This document shows, in pieces, positions 6,145 to 6,891 of a stretch of DNA of 6,891 nucleotides. A model generated the notes under the pieces. The model had not been told where the DNA came from and ran no database searches. It was given only the letters and a program-made list of their open reading frames with translations. Made by a program: the position numbers and the translations under genes. Source of the stretch: Rubripirellula sp. GTDB taxonomy: Bacteria > Planctomycetota > Planctomycetia > Pirellulales > Pirellulaceae. Positions within the stretch are counted from its first letter, which is position 1; each line of letters begins with the position of its first letter. The DNA is taken from NCBI GenBank assembly GCA_029287555.1, contig JARFQX010000675.1, positions 1 through 6,891 on the forward strand, in the 5' to 3' direction.

Positions 6145-6239
6145 CCCAGCGCAGCGAGATTCTCACAGCGCAGCGAGATTCTCCCAGCGCAGCGAGATTC
6201 TCACAGCTCAGCGAGCTGCGCCCAGCGCAAGCAGATTCC
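6145..6239. repeat. 19-bp tandem repeat, five copies
   Basis: Five adjacent 19-bp units start at 6145, 6164, 6183, 6202 and 6221. Units 1-3 are nearly identical, CCCAGCGCAGCGAGATTCT with C or A at the second base. Units 4 and 5 are degenerate. There are no spacers, so it is not a CRISPR array. It lies directly after the weak terminator of the HDOD gene. Confidence 0.92.
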
Positions 6240-6387
6240 CGGCGTGCGCAGAGTAGCCGGCGATGGCTGGGAGAGAAAAGGGAGAGAAGGGCTGCGGAAT
6301 GTTGGGCGAAGCGACGCGAACCTAACCATGGAGCGATTGTCTTAGAACAGGGCGAAAAGAATTTCGCGAGAAAATGCTCAAAGGCTA

Positions 6388-6416
6388 TTGCCAGTTAGAT
6401 CAGGCGCCGATATCTT
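6388..6416 (+). promoter_or_regulatory. Candidate 16S rRNA promoter
   Basis: TTGCCA (6388-6393) and TATCTT (6411-6416) are separated by exactly 17 bp and match 5/6 and 4/6 of the sigma-70 consensus. The preceding 50 bases are rich in A tracts (GAAAAGAATTTCGCGAGAAAA), like an UP element. It would start transcription about 405 nt before the 16S 5' end. A perfect TTGACA at 6631-6636 is a second -35 candidate but lacks a good -10 at 16-18 bp. Confidence 0.4.
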
Positions 6417-6730
6417 TCCGCCTCTCGCTCACCGAACCCGTTTTTCTTCCGAGAAGATCATGGGAAAGTAAGCGAAACACAACTGTCGAAAATTCGCGAA
6501 ATCGAACGATTCGGCCAGTTGACGAAAGCGTCTAGATCCCGGATATTACGGGACTCTGGCTGAGGCCATTCGCCTCTTCCCGAAGGGAACTGGCATCGCA
6601 AATGCGGCGGTGTTTGGGGCCAACCGATCATTGACAATTTGGTGATGAAACTTCTGTTGAGTTCAGCAGAGCGAGATCGCTGTTTGCTGTCGTCTTGTAT
6701 GGGACGGCAGTGAAAACAAATGGCGAATCG

Positions 6731-6756
6731 CTGTGGCGCCCAACCGAGCGCCACAG
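6731..6756 (+). other. Strong hairpin in the 16S leader
   Basis: CTGTGGCGC (6731-6739) and GCGCCACAG (6748-6756) form a perfect 9-bp stem with an 8-nt loop, ending 72 nt before the mature 16S end. There is no immediate T run; a T-rich stretch begins about 15 nt later. It may take part in rRNA leader folding, processing or antitermination, or be a terminator shielding the rRNA gene from upstream transcription. Confidence 0.5.
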
Positions 6757-6828
6757 AGCAGAATCAGACTTTCGGTTTTCCATTGATTTTTCCCGGTCAG
6801 GCCCATGGCTTGACTGGTGAATCGATAC

Positions 6829-6891
<63 letters not shown>

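Larger units (their letters stand above)
6087..6828. other. Gene-free region upstream of 16S rRNA
   Basis: These 742 nt hold no convincing protein or tRNA gene. The left third has a weak terminator-like hairpin and a 19-bp tandem array. From about 6340 the sequence becomes richer in A and T, and it contains the best promoter candidate and, near 6731, a strong hairpin. It is probably the rRNA control region and long leader. Confidence 0.6.

Noticed and set aside
6145..6239. CRISPR array
   Set aside because: The 19-bp units are directly adjacent with no spacers and no cas genes are nearby.
6458..6754. 98-codon minus-strand open frame upstream of 16S
   Set aside because: It has no recognisable motif, no good ribosome binding site, and covers the likely rRNA leader and its hairpin.

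Overview
The window looks like chromosomal DNA of a planctomycete, probably a marine Rhodopirellula/Pirellula-like member of the Pirellulales. The main evidence is the last 63 bases, which are the 5' end of a 16S rRNA gene with planctomycete-type bases (AACGTTGGCGGC, then GGATTAGGCATGCAAGTC). GC content is moderately high, intergenic regions are long and repeat-rich, and small membrane proteins and ATPases of unknown role are present. The genus is an inference.

Left part (1-1681, + strand): a two-component system of the RegB/RegA (PrrB/PrrA, ActS/ActR) redox type. The sensor kinase is cut by the left edge, but its last membrane segments, H-box, candidate redox cysteine and ATP-binding domain are visible. 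The response regulator follows after 86 nt and carries a receiver domain and a Fis-type DNA-binding helix-turn-helix. No senC/prrC gene lies between them.

Middle part (1682-4537): the regulator ends convergently against a minus-strand pair. Between them lies an array of about 80-bp intergenic repeats with a GAGTCT/AGACTC hairpin, and the array runs into the 3' end of the membrane-protein gene. The minus-strand pair is an AAA-type ATPase with a disordered Pro/Ser-rich N-terminus and a winged-helix-like segment, followed 64 nt later by a polytopic membrane protein of unknown function. They may form one transcription unit.

Right part (4538-6891): a 631-nt divergent spacer with a 7-bp/21-bp minisatellite separates the ATPase from an HDOD-domain signalling protein on the + strand. 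That protein contains an in-frame GTWGD/GASGD pentapeptide repeat whose DNA is a strong G-quadruplex candidate. A 742-nt gene-free region follows, with a 19-bp tandem array, a plausible rRNA promoter (TTGCCA-N17-TATCTT) and a 9-bp hairpin, leading into the 16S gene.

The most unusual feature overall is the density of unrelated tandem repeats: five families in under 7 kb, two of them in-frame 15-bp repeats inside neighbouring divergent genes. The redox two-component system is well supported. The ATPase/membrane-protein pair is the best candidate for an undescribed system, but its function cannot be read from the sequence.
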